DNA from: Sepioteuthis lessoniana
Taxonomy: Eukaryota > Mollusca > Cephalopoda > Myopsida > Loliginidae
Assembly: GCA_963585895.1 (NCBI GenBank)
Contig: CAUZXS010005776.1
Location: 5,001 to 69,000 of the forward strand
Length of the DNA: 64,000 nt
Reading direction: 5' to 3'
Shown here: positions 45,784 through 58,272 of the stretch, in pieces
How the letters are laid out: each line of letters begins with the position of its first letter
Position numbering within the stretch: the first letter of the stretch is position 1
Position numbers and translations under genes: made by a program
Notes under the pieces: model-generated
The model's database searches: none
Seen by the model: the letters and a program-made list of their open reading frames with translations, nothing else
What the model was told of the DNA's origin: nothing

Positions 45784-45930
45784 ATGATAGCTCATTGGCA
45801 TCAGTGATGACCATTAACTACACCAAAGCTGTATATGGGTGATTTTGTTTATAATGTTCAAAAGTTATGTTGAACCAACAACACTTTTTAGATGAGCAGA
45901 TTATATAAATACATATATATATACTCACAC

Positions 45931-46452
45931 AAGGGTCATTCAGTAAATTAGGATGTTTTTGAAAAGCAAAATAAATGTTTTTTTCTGCCATAAAAGTAAA
46001 CTCTGTTTGAAACTGGTCTACAGCAAAAATTATTTCAATCTTACAAAAATACTTGTTTTAAGGCCATTCAAAATGGTGGCATATCAAACAGGGTACCCCA
46101 GGCTTGAACAGAGGTTTGTTATCAAATCTTTGGAGGCTGTGAAGTGCTAATCATACAAAATTTCAAGAATGTGTAACATATATGGATAAAGATACTTTAG
46201 TCAAAGAAATATTTATAAATAGGCAAAACATGAGTTTGCCACTGCGAGTCTGAGTCAAAAAATACATTCCGTGGAGTGGAAACACACTGACTCACCAGTA
46301 AAGAAAAAATTCTGGGGGCAGCAGTCAGTAAGAAAAGTGATACTGATAGTTTTCTGTGATATGAAAAACCCATCACTATTGATTTCTATGAGAAAGGTGT
46401 AACTGTAAACAACTCTTTAGGCAATATTCACCTTATTTATCAAATGATCCTT
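45931..46452 (+). mobile_element. Second mariner type, deleted remnant with TIRs
   Basis: AAGGGTCATTCAGTAAATTAGG at 45931 mirrors the end at 46452 (AAGGATCATTTGATAAATAA in reverse complement). Near 46335-46410 the plus strand gives, over two frames, VILIVFCDMK and ITIDFYEKGVTVNNS, worn forms of the mariner 'VFWDxxG...DYLEKGxTVN' region. Most of the gene is gone (522 bp in all). Confidence 0.75.
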
Positions 46453-46764
46453 ATGTATATATAAAAGCCACATTTAGACAGAAATCTTTTATGAGATCAA
46501 TTTTTTTTTTAATTTTTTTTATCTTTACACAAGACTACAAATTATAGACTCAATAGCGTACAAAAATGGTCCAAAATTTTTGCTCCAAGTTCTTTCTATC
46601 ATCACTAGTCATTATCGAGGCAAAAATGAGATCTTATTCTTATTGAATTCAGTGAAATTTTGATTTAACTGATGTTTGAATTTGAGATGTTGGCATTTAT
46701 AAATTTAGAGAGAATGTAATGCATTTGATGTTTTTCAACTATTCATTGTATAGTAAATTTCTGT

Positions 46765-46906
46765 ATAAGGTTGTTTGCATTGGATAGGCTTTAACTTACG
46801 TGTGGCAACCAATCTAAGAGAAAGAAAACACTGAATTTAAACCTGTTAAATTCCACTTAAAAAGTGACCTTGTGTTGCATTCTGCTTGTGTAGAGGGGCT
46901 GGATAA
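46765..46906 (+). mobile_element. SINE-A with internal deletion
   Basis: GGTTGTTTGCATTGGATAGG joins head-side and tail-side parts, then 'GTGGCAACCAATCTAAG' to 'AGAGGGGCTGGATAA'. It abuts the next SINE-A head to tail. Confidence 0.72.
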
Positions 46907-47195
46907 GAAGTGCTCATGGTGTAAAGGTTATCATCATAGAAAATGAACACAACAACCATAATTCAAAACCTACACAAGGTTGTTTGCATTTCATATAGTG
47001 CTAATACCCTAACGTATGCATTTTACTATTCTTCCTCCACCTATGGGTAAAAAGTAAGGCAGATTGGGCTTTTGGACCTTGGTATGGTAGCCAGTCTAAG
47101 AGAAGGAAAACTCTGAATTGAAACTTGTTAAATTCTGCTTAAAACTGATCTTATAACACATCCTGCTCATGCAGGGTAGAGGACATATAGTAAAT
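46907..47195 (+). mobile_element. SINE-A, second unit of a dimer
   Basis: Starts GAAGTGCTCATGGTGTAAAG immediately after the previous copy's tail. B box AATTCAAAACC, central CACCTATGGGTAAAAAGTA. Confidence 0.8.
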
Positions 47196-47424
47196 TATAA
47201 TTTTATATAGTAACTCCTTGCATTCTCAAACTAATAGAGTGATGCTAATAAATGCTGAAATTCAAATATATAATTTGAGATCATTTTTTTATTGTACACA
47301 AAGCTTTAATACGGTATACAAAACAGTACCATATCAAATTATTTAATTACAATAAAGAATATTTAATATTTACTTTACATTTTGACTTCATATGGAAATC
47401 TGATCCTTTAACAAAATAAAAGAG

Positions 47425-47880
47425 GATTTCTTCCAGGCTGAGGTAGTGTCAATACTACGGTATGGATACACCACATGGATGCTAACAAAAGGCATAGAGA
47501 AAAAGCTAAATGAGAACTAGACAAGAATGCTGCATGCTATTTTGAACAAACCCTGGAAGCAGCTACCCACAAAAAATGCAGCTGTATGTCCACTTAACTT
47601 CCATTTCATAAACCATCAAAGTAAGACAAACAAGACATGCAGAGCACTACTCGAGAACCAAAGATGAATTCATAAGGCATGTTTTTCTATGGATCCTTAC
47701 ACATAGACACACCAATGTTAGTCAACCAGCAAGGACTTATATCAGCTCAGTGCAGACACTGGATATAGTATAGAGAACCTGCCAAGAACAATGGATGAGG
47801 GGGACAGATAAAGAGAGAGAGAGAGACCCTGGGAAATCTATGCTGTTAGCACAATTTGATGATTACATTTTAACAGCACT
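47425..47880 (+). mobile_element. RTE-like LINE 3' fragment
   Basis: 'GATTTCTTCCAGGCTGAGGTAGTGTC' (FFQAAV region), 'ACTACGGTATGGATACACCAC', 'AGACAAGAATGCTGCATGC', 'GAACCTGCCAAGAAC' and a terminal GATGATT. Frames broken; a GA expansion lies at 47810-47826. Confidence 0.8.
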
Positions 47881-48257
47881 GATTTCTTTGGGATGACTTA
47901 ATATTTTATTAAAAATTCATAAGTAAGATCTATTTCAAGTCATTTTTTTCAAAATTTAGTCTCACCTAACCTGACTCTCAGCTTTGTGATGATGTCCATT
48001 TAAGAATCCATTATATCAGGGTCCATTAAATTATGGGTTTATTTTACACAATTTTCATAAACATGCATGAATGATTGTATATATTGTGTGGAACTCTGTT
48101 GATATAAAATAAATGAAACGTTCATTTCTAGATATTTGTAGCTAACATATTGTTCATATTTCAATTGTGTAAATGAGTGAGTGAATACCAAACAAAGGAC
48201 AGTCAGAGGCAACAATAGAAAAGAAGATGAAAAGAAATAAGAGAGGGAACAGTGAAA

Positions 48258-48258
48258 G

Positions 48259-48281
<23 letters not shown>
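48258..48281. repeat. TA microsatellite
   Basis: About 12 TA units. Confidence 0.95.
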
Positions 48282-48290
<9 letters not shown>

Positions 48291-48689
48291 ACATGGCTAT
48301 ATTTGAGTCAAACAAGTCAAAGGTGACAGAAAAGAAAAGGAGAAAATAAAATTGGAAACAAAAGAAAAAAAGAAAAAAAACAGGAGAGGGAATGAATAGT
48401 CATTCCCCAATCATATTCGATATTATATACTAAGAAAATGTCAGTAAATATACTGAAAATGAATGTTGTTGACAACAAGTATATACATAGACCACATGAT
48501 GATGTTGTATATGTGAGAGTGAGCATATATTTATAAATCCATACAGATGTGCATATATGTTTGTATGTCTGTGTACTTGAGGTTTTATGTGTATATGTGT
48601 AGACTGATGTTATGTATGTGCATTTGTGTGTAGAATATATATATATATATAGCTAGAGGTCAGTATAAATGCTTATATATATATATACA

Positions 48690-49925
48690 CACAGAAAATC
48701 AATGATGAAATTATTCATACACCAAGGAATATTGAATATTTTGACCCATTTCTTAATTTAAAACTCATATGATGCCAGACTTTTTATGTTATTAAATACA
48801 ATAAAAGAATATAAAACTCAATTTTGAGAAGGATAGGTTAAATTTACTGAATATGAGAAGAAAAATAAACAAAAAAAGAAAAGACAAAATTATTCATACA
48901 GTATAAAAAATTGAACAATTTTCACAATAACAATCATCAATAGCATGGCCTCTAATTTTTTATAACTTGCTGCAATCATTTCCTAAAGTTTTTGATAAGA
49001 TTTGAACAAGTCTTTTCTGAGATTTTTTTCCATTCTTCATTGGTTATACATTCTAGTTTCTGAAGGTTCTTTGGTGACCAATGATTTATTCAAACTTTTA
49101 ATTTTTGCCATAGATTTTCAATAGGATTCAAATCAGAACTTATTGAAGGCTATGGCAGAACAGTAATCTTTTTCTGAAGCCACACAGCCACTGATTTAAA
49201 CATATTTTTGGGATCATTATCTTACTGAAAAGTAAATCTCTGACCTAGATCCAAATTTTGCACTGATAGTTATAGATTTTCATCCAGAATTTTGATATAG
49301 TCTTCAGATTTCATTATTCCTCTTATTGCAATTAATTGACCAGTCTCTGTTGAGCTAAAACAATCCCAAAACAATATTAAGCCACCTCCATGTTTAATTT
49401 TGGCACTGTGTTCTTTCTTGCACCAAATCTTCTGTACATCTTTATGTTAAATAAGCTCAGTTTTTGTTTTATCACTCCACAACACTTGTTCCCAAAAGTA
49501 ATTTTCTTTGTCCAAGAACTTTTTGGCAAAATCAAACTGAGCAACAATGTTAGATGTTTAATGAAAAGGGGTTCATCGTGGTCGGTTTCCATACAACCCA
49601 TTTCTTTTTAAATAATGTCATATTGAGTGAGTACTTACACTGAAACCCATCATATCCAAACTTTTAGCAATGTCTTTCAAAACAACTATTGGGTTTATAT
49701 TAAACTCGCAACACAGTTTTTAGTCTGTTCTTGGTGACAATTTGGATTTTCTTCCATGCCACACAGTTTAAACTTCTTTATAATGGACTATATCAAAGAT
49801 CTAGAGATAGCTAACCAATTTGAAATAGTGCTGTAAATATTCCTCAACTCATGGAAGTTAATAATTCTGTCTTGAATCAACAAGCTCCTTTGTCTTCCCC
49901 ATCATGTAGTTAACATAAGATCAAG
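48690..49925 (-). pseudogene. Tc1-like transposon, decayed
   Basis: The minus strand starts near 49900 with MMGKTKEL, a typical Tc1 start. Near 49400-49380 it gives WRWLNIVLGLF (worn 'WGCF' region), then a QDN-type region near 49210, and SLNKSLVTKEPSET near 49060. Dozens of stops and shifts make it nonfunctional. Near the other end ATTATTCATACA occurs twice (about 48701 and 48888), a phrase common at Tc1-like termini. Exact TIRs are not resolved. Confidence 0.75.
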
Positions 49926-50287
49926 AATGGTGGCACTCAGTGCACCACATGATGGTCTTTGCTGGAATTAACTCAAATATTCAACTGAATAAATAGTCTA
50001 CAAAACTTCACAGATAAAATAATTAAGTAAATCTCTTATACTCACATGAATGAATTAATTTGAAATGATATGTTCTACTGTATGGATAATTTTGTCTTTT
50101 GCTATTTTTGCATAATTCACCTGTCAAATTTGTTGTATTTAACCAACTATTCTGAAAATTGAGTTTATTTTCCTTTTTTGTTTTTTTGCTTCTTAACATA
50201 GAAAAACCTGGGATCATATGGGCATCAGATTTTGAGAAATAGATAAAAATATTCAAATCTAATGGTTGTATAAATGATTTCGTTGTT

Positions 50288-50290
<3 letters not shown>

Positions 50291-50333
<43 letters not shown>

Positions 50334-50392
50334 ACACACATACATATATATATATATATATGTGTACACACATTTATGTGTACACATATATA
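50291..50392. repeat. TA/CA microsatellite
   Basis: Alternating TA runs with ACAC and GTGT steps. Confidence 0.95.
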
Positions 50393-50506
50393 AAGTTTCG
50401 TGGTGTAAAAGTTCCCATCATAGGAAATGGACATAGCAACCAGAGTTGAAAATCCTACACGAGGCTGTTTACAATTCACATAGTGAAAATACCCTTGGGA
50501 AAGGCT
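50393..50506 (+). mobile_element. SINE-A head fragment
   Basis: TTTCGTGGTGTAAAAGTTCC, 'AGTTGAAAATCC' and 'GTGAAAATACCCTTGGGAAAGG', then cut by the Tc1-like element. Confidence 0.75.
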
Positions 50507-51435
50507 GACTGCTCTAAACACTACTGCACAACTGAACCAATGTTCAACATCCCCTGTGAGGAGAAGACTCAGTGAAACTGGACTATATTACAGGACAGCT
50601 GTCAAGAAAACACTGTTGAGGAAACAAAACTATGTCAAAAGGTTCCAGTGGGCCAATATGTATAAAGACTGGACCACAGAGCAATGGAATAAAGTCCTTT
50701 GGACAGACAAATAAAAGTCTGAAATCTTTGACTCAAATAGGAGAGTTGATGGATGGCAAAGAGTTGGCAAAAGAGCTGCAATCCACTGTGTCACACCAAC
50801 CATAAAGCATGGAGGTGGGGGGGGCATAGGTCTATTATAAGGTGAAGGGCAAATTGAATCAGACTGGCTATCACAGCATACTACAGCATCACGCAATCCC
50901 ATCTGGAATGAAGCTTGTGGCTCAAAGATTTGTACTCATACAAGACAATGACCCAAAGCATACAAGTGAACTCTGCCAGAGGTACATTAAAAGCCATGAG
51001 GATTAGTGCATCCTTCCACTGATGTCTTGACAAGCACAATAAGCAGGCTTAAATCCCATTGAACTGGTGTGGCATGAACTTGACTGAAAAGTCAGAGCAA
51101 AACAACCTACAAATGTGGCTCACCTCTGGCAACCTTTGTAGGAAAGCTGGGAGGAACTATCTTCAGTCTGCTTCCAGTCTTTGGTAGAAAGAATGCTGAG
51201 AATCTGTGAAGCAGTAATAACAGACAAAGGGGTCAATTTTGATGAATCAAAATTTAACAATTTTTTTTGTTTTTAGGAGTTTAATTTGTATTTAATGTGG
51301 CTCAGGAAGACTTGTATTTAGGATAATATAATAAATAAAATCATTACAGTGCTTAACTTATTTCATTAGAAATAACACTATTAGGATGAGAAAAAATTTA
51401 TTTGAGGGTAGCCAAATACTTTTGACTGGTTGTAT
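50507..51435 (+). pseudogene. Tc1-like transposase, 5' truncated (DD34E type)
   Basis: Plus-strand frames give RRRLSETGLYYRTAVKKTLL, WANMYKDWTTEQWNKVLWTD (first catalytic Asp), TIKHGGG, IQDNDPKHTSELC-like (second Asp) and NPIELVWHELD (third residue Glu). The 3' end GCCAAATACTTTTGACTGGT at about 51410-51430 looks like a Tc1 terminal repeat. The N-terminal DNA-binding part and left terminal repeat are absent, and stops interrupt the rest. Confidence 0.85.
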
Positions 51436-51483
51436 GTGTATATATATCACTTACACATACACTTTATATGTACATACATATGA

Positions 51484-51840
51484 GTGTGAGTCAAAAAGTA
51501 ATGCCTTTTTCTTTAATAAAGGAATAATTACTGACACAGGAACATCTATCATACATCAAAATGAAGCTGGTCCTCAGTGGATCACATCCCTACTTCTCAA
51601 CATTTCTTTCAATAGCAATGCTCCACCTTCGAATGAGAGCATCTATCCCTGCCTCATAAAATCCTTTTGACTGTTCTTTCTGCCACTTCATCACTGCAGT
51701 TTTCACTTCCTCATCACTAGCATAATATTTGCCTCTTAAACCCTCTTTCATAGGGCCAAAGAGAGGATAGTCTCTAATAAGTATGGAGAGTGCAGTAAAG
51801 TTGTCCACTCAAATGAGGTGATTGTCTCCATTGTCCTGCT
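51484..51840 (-). pseudogene. Mariner C-terminal fragment (third type)
   Basis: The terminal repeat GAGTCAAAAAGTAATGCC at 51487 is followed on the minus strand by FGPMKEGLRGKYYASDEEVK and IDALIRRWSIAIERN, the C-terminal end of a mariner transposase. The piece upstream of RDYPLFG is missing. Confidence 0.83.
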
Positions 51841-51859
51841 GCTTATTTGCCATCAAACA

Positions 51860-51922
51860 TTGTCAGGCAGAAAGAGGATATTATTGATTGGCAAGATTTA
51901 GCCCCTTCAGACTATCATTACA
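51860..51922 (+). pseudogene. Mariner scrap, opposite strand
   Basis: WQDLAPSDYH on the plus strand is the mariner third-Asp motif. It faces the previous fragment and breaks into a TA/CA repeat, which suggests an inversion or two independent scraps. Confidence 0.65.
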
Positions 51923-51946
51923 TATATATACTATACAAAAATATAA

Positions 51947-52001
<55 letters not shown>

Positions 52002-52112
52002 AAAATACATTTACACACACACACACACACAAAATATATACACACACATATATATATCAATATATACATATGTACACATACATATATATAGATACATATA
52101 TACATATATAGA
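51923..52112. repeat. CA/TA compound microsatellite
   Basis: About 190 bp of ACAC and ATAT blocks. Confidence 0.96.
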
Positions 52113-52210
52113 CACAGGTCATTCAGCTGGAGCTGTTAAAGAGACCTAACCCCTCTGCAGAAATGCAGTTGATGTATTCTGTAGCCCCAGCTGACTAGGC
52201 AAGTGCAGGG

Positions 52211-52439
52211 TGTCTCAAAATAGATGCAATCCATTAATGTGATAATGACTTATTACTGAGACAAGCAGAATGGTCATCATTTGGAAAACATCTTGTAAAA
52301 AAATGCATCTTTGAGCTAAAGACAGCAACTCAATGTTTTTTGTAATTGTTCAGCTTCCAGGACATGCAATCTTTTTTTGAGTTTCTTGTCTCAGAAATAG
52401 ATTATTATCATATTAATGGGTTGCATCTGTCTTGAGGCA
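52211..52439. mobile_element. MITE with about 55-bp TIRs
   Basis: 52211-52265 (TGTCTCAAAATAGATGCAAT...) is inverted at 52385-52439 (...TTGCATCTGTCTTGAGGCA). 229 bp in all, no coding frame. Confidence 0.85.
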
Positions 52440-52597
52440 GTTTTGAATGATTCTGTTTCCAAATAAGTAATAATGCAAAATATCTTTCCTTTCTTGTGCA
52501 AGGAATCATAATCAAGGATTAATAGTTGTTATAGTATACTATTTTCAAATCTAAAACAAAAAAAGAAAACAACATTATTAGTAGTAGAGTTATTAGC

Positions 52598-53133
52598 AGT
52601 AAAAATAGGTTTTAGCCTGAAATATCCAGCTTATAGTTTGCAAAGGTGAAGCAACATTTCATTTTTTTTATTACAGAAACATGTATGTTTGTGTGTAAAA
52701 TACTTGTTTTCTCATCAAATCTTTCTTCCTTATTATCTCTTTAAACTCTTTGAAGCTTTGCACTCCATATGTCACACCTAAGTTCACAAAATTTGTCAAA
52801 ACTTCAAGTAGAAAGCACATTCAACATCTGGCTTCAAGAAGCAGGTACCCTTGTTTAAAACTATGCCATTATTCAATTACAAGAAAGGCTGTCAAAAGTT
52901 TTTTTATTTGCATTATCAGACTAGATCTCTCCATGAGAGTAAAATACTGACCCCATAGTATATAATAAAACAGAGCTAAGCCTGAAACATTGACCCAACA
53001 GTATATAGTAAAATAGGGTTTTGCCTGAAATATTGAGCCCAAAGTATATAGTAAAACAGGGTTCAGTCTACAATATCCAACTTTTAGATTCAAAGGATGA
53101 AGCTACATTTTATTTTTGATTAATGAAACAATT
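52598..53133. repeat. Duplicated segments with a 43-bp minisatellite
   Basis: GTATATAGTAAAA units lie 43 bp apart at 52958, 53001 and 53044. The block 'GCCTGAAATATCCAGCTTATAG ... GAAGCAACATTTCATTTT' at 52615-52665 reappears in similar form at 53068-53120. Unnamed local repeat. Confidence 0.7.
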
Positions 53134-53299
53134 ACTTTTAACCAAAAAAATAAAGTTTATGTTGCTTGTTTTTGGGGGTTTTTTTAATTTTACTCAAACA
53201 CATAAATCTCCTCTAAGATTTTAACTTTTGTTATCTTTGTTTAAGTCAGAAACTAGTGAAATTTCATTAGAAATATCTTTAAATTTTTTCAAAGTAAAC

Positions 53300-53893
53300 A
53301 ATAGGCTGAGCCAAAAGTCTTCCAATATTTCAAGTTATTTTGTATTTCAAGTAATTCAGCGTCTCTTCACAAGGCCAAGCTTATGGCAATGTCAACTGAT
53401 GGTGCTTTGTGAAAGAACAAGTTCTGCCAACAATGTATGAGTGCTTGTGTTTGGCTGTTGTTCAACCTTTTCTACAACAAAAGGTCTCTCTGAACTTGGT
53501 TTGTCTTCAAGGTTGATGTTACCTTCCTTCAAATACCTAAACCAGTTTTCTACCACATTTTCATTGATAATGATGTGGAATGCCCAGGAACTAATTTCTT
53601 TTGCTGCTACCCTTGCTCACAGTACTTTTTTCCACAAGTAGAATAAAATGGCTCTAACTGCAATTATTTCATCACACATTATCAAAAGAGTAAAAGTAAA
53701 GAATAAACAAGTAATTTTCATATATAATACATGAAAATAAAGTACTAACAATTTAGCAATGATTGAACAAGATGTATCAAATTAATGATCTAACAGTGAT
53801 AAAAGTTACTAAAAATCATCAGTTAATATACAAAAAACTTTTGATTCAACCAAGTAGCTTGAAACATTGCAAAACTTTTGACTCATCCTGGTA
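53300..53893 (-). pseudogene. Mariner-type element, N-terminal remnant with TIRs
   Basis: Ends AGGCTGAGCCAAAAGTCTTC (53302) and, inverted, AGGATGAGTCAAAAGTTTTG (near 53893). Minus-strand reading gives WFRYLKEGNINLEDKPSSER and LSQSTISxHCHKLGLVKRR, the two helix-turn-helix modules of a mariner transposase DNA-binding region. The catalytic half is deleted. Confidence 0.78.
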
Positions 53894-53899
53894 TTAAGT

Positions 53900-54420
53900 T
53901 GTTCAATGCTGAATGTTTTGAAAAATATCTTTTGAAAAGAAATAATCATTTGAATGTATTTATCAAGAATATAATCATCATTATTAGCAATGACAAAAGT
54001 CTGTGAAACTAATTCTTTGATTTTTTGTTCAAAGAATCTGAGATTTTGGACAAAAAGAATTCTGATATAGTGCTAAACTGATATCTTCCCTAATTTAAAA
54101 GGTTCTGCCACTAAGAAAATTTTCCAATGATCTAATTAAAAGATGAAGACGTTAAGCTGGTTAGGTTAAGAGGATTTGCTAAAAAGCCCATTCTAATAAT
54201 TTGATCTGCTTCTGAGGTTTTTTGGGGTCTTTTTTTTTTTAAATGTGTGCGAGTTTATATCATTATTCTAAAGAATGATACATTTCTTGTTAAAAACAAA
54301 TGAGAATCTATTTTTCACAAAAGTTCACTCTTTACTTATTCTTGGCAATAAATATTTGTGACTTTCTAATCTTCTTCCAAAAGCTCATCATAAACCCAAC
54401 TGACCACATCTGACCAATTG
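53900..54420. other. No recognisable feature
   Basis: AT-rich. Only random frames. Confidence 0.4.
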
Positions 54421-54461
54421 CTCTCCAATATCACACAGGAGAACAACTTTGGTTGGGATGT

Positions 54462-54720
54462 TTGAATTTACCAAACCCATCAACTCAAGGTCGGTTAACA
54501 AGCAGAGTACTGTTGGCTTGAATTCCTTCTTCAAGACTGGTTGTCTTGAAAAGGCTAAAGAACCCAGTCTGCCCTACAATTTATCCATAACTAAAGGGAG
54601 AATAGATGGATTTATACCTTTCTTAAGTGTATTAGCACTAAGTGAAATGCAAACTAATTCATCCAGGATTTGAACTTGGGTTGCCAATTTCATCTCCCAC
54701 AGCAATAACCATTACACTAA
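54462..54720 (-). mobile_element. SINE-A
   Basis: Plus view: 'GAATTCCTTCTTCAAGACTGG', 'AACCCAGTCTGCCCTACAAT', 'CCAGGATTTGAACTTGGGTTG' to 'AACCATTACACTAA'. The tail side is diverged. Confidence 0.82.
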
Positions 54721-54942
54721 AGTTAGCGACCTTAGCCAAGGGTGACCCAAAGGCTCCCTTTTCAATAGCTACTACACCAAGGTGTAGGGGATGGCGCTAC
54801 TATGTTCCCTGGATTGCTCCACTTTACCCATGATCCTTACTTTATAATGCTGAGTATTAAGCAAGGCAGCATCAAGCACTATTTTTTGAGTCTTAGGTAC
54901 AACTCGACCTGGGATTGAACTCTGGTCTCCCAGACCATTTGT
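54721..54942 (-). mobile_element. SINE-C, head truncated
   Basis: Plus view AAGTTAGCGACCTTAGCCAAGG to 'GGGATTGAACTCTGGTCTCCCAGACCAT', then broken by a TA/GT repeat that leads into the mariner. Confidence 0.82.
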
Positions 54943-54956
54943 ATGTGCATGTATGC

Positions 54957-54959
<3 letters not shown>

Positions 54960-54994
<35 letters not shown>
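54960..54994. repeat. TA microsatellite at mariner left end
   Basis: About 16 TA units just outside the mariner terminal repeat. Confidence 0.95.
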
Positions 54995-55004
54995 GTGGTG
55001 TATT

Positions 55005-55872
<868 letters not shown>

Positions 55873-55879
55873 ATCCTCG

Positions 55880-55955
55880 TATATATATATATATATATGT
55901 GTGTGTATGTGTGTGTATGTATGTATATATTTGTATGTGCATGTATATATATTGT
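55880..55955. repeat. TA/GT microsatellite at mariner right end
   Basis: (TA)n then GTGTATGT steps. Confidence 0.93.
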
Positions 55956-55964
55956 TATCCACCT

Positions 55965-56022
55965 GGGATTGAACCCCGATCTCCCAGACCATTGGCAAAC
56001 ACTCTATTAATTAGGCCAAGTG
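55965..56022 (-). mobile_element. SINE-C head fragment
   Basis: 'CACCTGGGATTGAACCCCGATC' to 'AACACTCTATTAATTAGGCC'. It repeats about 32 bp already present at 54908-54940, so it is not simply the other half of that copy. Confidence 0.7.
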
Positions 56023-56156
56023 CTTCTACTTTGGTCTCAATTAGGTTTTTCACAATTTTCATATCAATAAAAGATAATTAATTTCATAGCATGCTTTCCT
56101 CATAGCTAATAATGATAATTATATCTAGAATTTAACATCTTTCATATTTTTAATCA

Positions 56157-56395
56157 ATGGAGGACTCCCCATGGTATAGTGGCTGACATGCTGGACTGTG
56201 ACACCATAGTGAGTTTAAACTCTAATCATGCTATTATGTTCCCTTTTGAACTAATACCCTTGGAAAAGGCATGAAACCACTTATCCCTCCCAGCTACAGG
56301 TTAGATAATACCATGACTATTCTTATGAAAAGATGACTTTGACATTAAATAATTCATGAAGGTTGATATGTCATTAAACAAAGAAACAAAACCAA
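56157..56395 (+). mobile_element. SINE-B
   Basis: Head ACTCCCCATGGTATAGTGG, B box GAGTTTAAACTC, central 'ACTAATACCCTTGGAAAAGG', tail 'TTGACATTAAATAATTC ... GTTGATATGTCATTAAACA'. Full length. Confidence 0.85.
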
Positions 56396-56559
56396 TATTT
56401 AATACATCTAAAAAAAAATTCAGCATCACATTCAGAACAAGTCTGATTCTACACTGACTGCTGAACTTGATGTTTAAAAATAATGTTTCATCTACCAATT
56501 ACAGTTCAGGTAGATTCATTATGATACTTTCATGCAAAGATCCAAAGGTTAGTCAACTT

Positions 56560-57575
56560 GAATAGTTTGTTTTAGTTTGGCTTATTTGTTTAATGGCATA
56601 TCAACTCTTTATAGGTTATTTGATGCTAAAATCTAATCCATTTCTAAATGTTTCATTGCAGTCATACCTACATTTTCAACGTTCCATTGCATCTTTTAAA
56701 ATTACACTTCTATTTCTCAAGAATTATTTGTTCATGCACTGTTATGTGATATGAAGCATTCCTATCCAATACAAATATTGGCATATAGTTAAATGATTAC
56801 AAGTATTCCAATCTAATATTAATAATTCTATCTAATAATGAGCATTTGTTAAATGATTGCAAATATTCCAATCTAACATTAATAAGTAAGTAAAGTTGGC
56901 GACCTTAGTCAAGGGCTCCTTTTTCAATAGCTACTACACCAAGGTGTAGGGGAGGGTACTACTCCTTTCCCTGGATTGCTCCACTATACCCTTGAAATGT
57001 ACCTTATAATGCTGAGTATTAAGCAAAGAGGTATCAAGTACCATTTTTTGAGTCTTTGGTATGACTCGACTTAAGAATGCACCCCAGATTCCTGGGCCAT
57101 TGGCAAACACTCCAACACTAAGCCAATGGGCCAGTCAACATTAATTCTATCAAATAATGCGTATTTGTTAAATGATTATAACTATTCCAATCAACATTAA
57201 TAATTCTATCTAATATTGAGCATTTGTTTGCACACAGTTACATGGTTTCAAGTCATCTTATCTAATACCAATAATTTGCAAACAATAATTCAGTTTCAAG
57301 TAACTAATTCTAATTCTTGGGTTTCAAGACTTCTTAACATCACAATACTAATAATTTGCAAACAGATCAATTTGTTCCATAGATAGGAACCTAACAAGTA
57401 CTCTCACTCCTGGTCAAAGTGGACCTGGGAGCAATGGCAATGAAAGGGTATTCCACATTCCCCAAAGCTCCAGCAATACTGGAACCTCACAATCAGATTG
57501 TTTAGTGTCATAACCAGGACACTCGTTGGAAAGAAGTAGTCAGTGTATTCTACAGTCCCAGCTGACTGGGCATAA
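56560..57575 (-). repeat. CR55 copy containing a SINE-C
   Basis: Plus view: GTTTAATGGCATATCAACTC (tail), many modules (GTTAAATGATTGCAAATATTCC and similar), then at 57360-57575 AACAGATCAATTTGTTCC, 'GGTCAAAGTGGACCTGGGAG', 'CCAAAGCTCCAGC', 'AGTGTCATAACCAGGACAC' and 'CCCAGCTGACTGGGC'. The SINE-C at 56884-57136 interrupts one module. Confidence 0.78.
56875..57145 (-). mobile_element. SINE-C with perfect 9-bp TSD
   Basis: AACATTAAT at 56875-56883 and 57137-57145 flanks 56884-57136. The duplication restores the CR55 module exactly, which fixes SINE-C boundaries: it ends (minus strand) in GTCGCCAACTTTACTTACTT and starts near GACTGGCCCATTGGCTTAGT. Confidence 0.9.
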
Positions 57576-57724
57576 TGAAATAAATGTAGAGCACCCAATT
57601 AAGATCAAACTTACTACAGCAATAATGACCAGTTAACAACTCCATAATTAGAGCCTTAGTTTCAGGATTGTAACATAGTGAAGCAAATCAGTCACAGTGA
57701 TTGTCAGAAAATCCTTCTGCTTTG

Positions 57725-58262
57725 GCTTCAGAAACCATTGAACAAAGTTGACTGCACCTTATTTCCGAATCTTAAATAAGAATGGATTGACATAACCCAA
57801 TGGAAATGTTCACCTTATCACAAAACTCTCTGATGGTTAATCTTCTAACCACATTCACTAGACTGTGCACCTTCTCACTGTTTCAGCATTTCTACAATTG
57901 AATGGCTTCTCGGGATCGTCCATCACTTTCAACCGATATTGTTCCTTCCTTCCTTGAAGAGGTAATACCCATAAAAGACTCTGGAAAAGCACACTGTACC
58001 TAACTCACAAAAGTCTGTAAACACTTCAAAGGTTTCAGGTCCAGTTTTGCCCAGTTTTTGGCAAATTTTAAAGCAGACTTGTTGTTCAATATTTTCTGCC
58101 ATGAAAAAATGTGACATAATGGTAAAAAAATTAAATCTAAGCGTGAGCACTGCTGAGCAACTTATATAATTAAGTGATGATGAGTAGATGTCTAGACTGC
58201 ATTCTAGTCTTGTCGGTGCCAATTTGAAACAAAATTTTGAAGCTTCTCTTTTTGAACACCTT
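57725..58262 (-). pseudogene. Mariner N-terminal remnant (fourth type)
   Basis: The minus strand reads MAENIEQQVCFKICQKLGKT, FYGYYLFKEGRNNIG (first helix-turn-helix) and, with shifts, a second region near 57830 (REFCDKVNISIG-like). The terminal sequence near 58262 (plus view TTCTCTTTTTGAACACCTTG) may be its left end. The catalytic part is absent. Confidence 0.75.
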
Positions 58263-58272
58263 GTATTTTAGA

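Noticed and set aside
57404..57598. 64-codon minus-strand frame
   Set aside because: Lies wholly within a CR55 copy; similar frames occur by chance in other copies.
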